Below, one piece after another: positions 63,627 to 64,000 of a stretch of 64,000 bases of DNA; position 1 is the first letter of the stretch; the number at the start of each line of letters is the position of its first letter. The stretch covers positions 18,086-82,085 of the forward strand of contig JBATUR010000122.1 of the NCBI GenBank assembly GCA_049671305.1, in the 5' to 3' direction. Position numbers and translations under genes: made by a program. This stretch comes from CADCTM01 sp049671305. GTDB taxonomy: Bacteria > Cyanobacteriota > Cyanobacteriia > Cyanobacteriales > Coleofasciculaceae. The notes beneath the pieces are model-generated. The model was not told where the DNA came from. It saw only the letters and a list, made by a program, of their open reading frames with translations, and made no database searches.

Positions 63627-64000
63627 ATGAAAGCATTTGTTGCTGGTGCCACAGGCGAGACGGGACGTAGAATTGTTAAAGAATTAGTGCGGCGCCAGAT
63701 TCCTGTGCGGGCTATGGTGCGAAACTTAGAAAAAGCTCGACAAATTTTGCCACCAGAGGCGGAGTTGGTGGTTGGGGATGTTTTGAAGCCAGAAAGCCTC
63801 AGTGCGGCTATTGGCGATAGTACAGTAATTTTGAGCGCCACGGGGGCAAGTCCTAGCCTCGATCCCACAGGTCCTTATAAAGTAGACTTGGAAGGCACAA
63901 AAAATCTGGTAGATGCGGCTAAAGCTAAGGGTATTGAGCATTTTGTGATGGTGTCTTCTTTGTGTGTCTCCCAAATTTTCCATCCCCTCAATTTATTTTG
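63627..64000 (+). CDS. NmrA-like NAD(P)-binding reductase, 3'-truncated by window edge
   Basis: An open frame from ATG 63627 (GGAG seven bases upstream region) runs off the window after 124 codons. It starts MKAFVAGATGETGRRIVKEL, the GxxGxxG dinucleotide loop of atypical SDRs, followed by VRAMVRN (NADP-selecting Arg), VVGDVLKPESL, ILSATGAS and FVMVSSLCVS. Tic62/NmrA-type proteins often bind NADPH near thylakoids. The rest of the gene lies outside. Confidence 0.9.
   Translation, partial: MKAFVAGATGETGRRIVKELVRRQIPVRAMVRNLEKARQILPPEAELVVGDVLKPESLSAAIGDSTVILSATGASPSLDPTGPYKVDLEGTKNLVDAAKAKGIEHFVMVSSLCVSQIFHPLNLF

Noticed and set aside
1..64000. tRNA or rRNA genes
   Set aside because: I looked for T-loop-like GGTTCRANNCC and acceptor-stem pairs and saw none I would support. 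A scan with a tRNA covariance model would settle this.

Overview
This is cyanobacterial chromosomal DNA. It carries photosystem I genes (psaF, psaJ), the cytochrome b6f subunit petN, two carboxysome shell genes (ccmK3/ccmK4 type), the Rubisco assembly chaperone raf1, a menG/ubiE-type quinone methyltransferase and a Ycf37-like photosystem assembly factor. The HIP1 octamer GCGATCGC occurs about 35 times, where well under two would be expected by chance. Base composition, gene content and lack of synteny-defining markers do not allow a species call; a Chroococcidiopsis/Gloeocapsa- or Nostoc-like lineage is a guess.

Layout. 1-2.9 kb: the end of an Hpt-REC-REC protein and a PAS histidine kinase. 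3.0-6.6 kb: a C5 DNA methyltransferase convergent with a probable restriction endonuclease, which lies just downstream of a HerA-like ATPase. 6.9-11.6 kb: two alpha/beta hydrolases and a split MprF-like pair (DUF2156 aminoacyl transferase plus LPG-synthase-type membrane protein). 11.9-20.7 kb: a polyglycine membrane protein, DUF445, menG with a response regulator, raf1, a glycosyltransferase and a Uma2 nuclease-fold protein. 20.8-23.1 kb: a UvrD-like helicase. 23.4-28.2 kb: a compact signalling module of SpoIIE-type phosphatase, SiaB-like kinase, STAS-like protein and class III adenylate cyclase. 28.3-30.4 kb: rpmI-rplT, a solute-binding protein and ycf37. 30.5-34.6 kb: recQ, the two ccmK genes, a glycosyltransferase and pgl. 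34.6-37.2 kb: two FHA proteins and a membrane protein. 37.3-37.5 kb: petN and a 44-residue membrane ORF behind it. 38-48.8 kb: a reductase, methyltransferases, a cytochrome-c-like-sensor adenylate cyclase, a pentapeptide protein, a cyanobacteriochrome-type kinase with two response regulators, a caspase-fold protein lacking its catalytic dyad and an exported proline-rich protein. 48.9-64 kb: rpmF, a YedY-like molybdoenzyme, aldehyde dehydrogenase, purH, psaF-psaJ, tsaD, a DUF2330/RnfD-like pair, a 2OG oxygenase, an ankyrin protein, DUF4079, DUF1997 and the start of an NmrA-like reductase.

Together these are mostly housekeeping and photosynthesis genes interleaved with many signalling proteins. 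Two different class III cyclases suggest cAMP signalling. The most system-like arrangement is the four-gene phosphatase/kinase/STAS/cyclase operon, which resembles the Pseudomonas SiaABCD partner switch with a cyclase in place of the diguanylate cyclase. A palindromic repeat family (three exact 78-bp tandem units at 62.5 kb and one dispersed copy at 39.4 kb) is the main non-coding curiosity.
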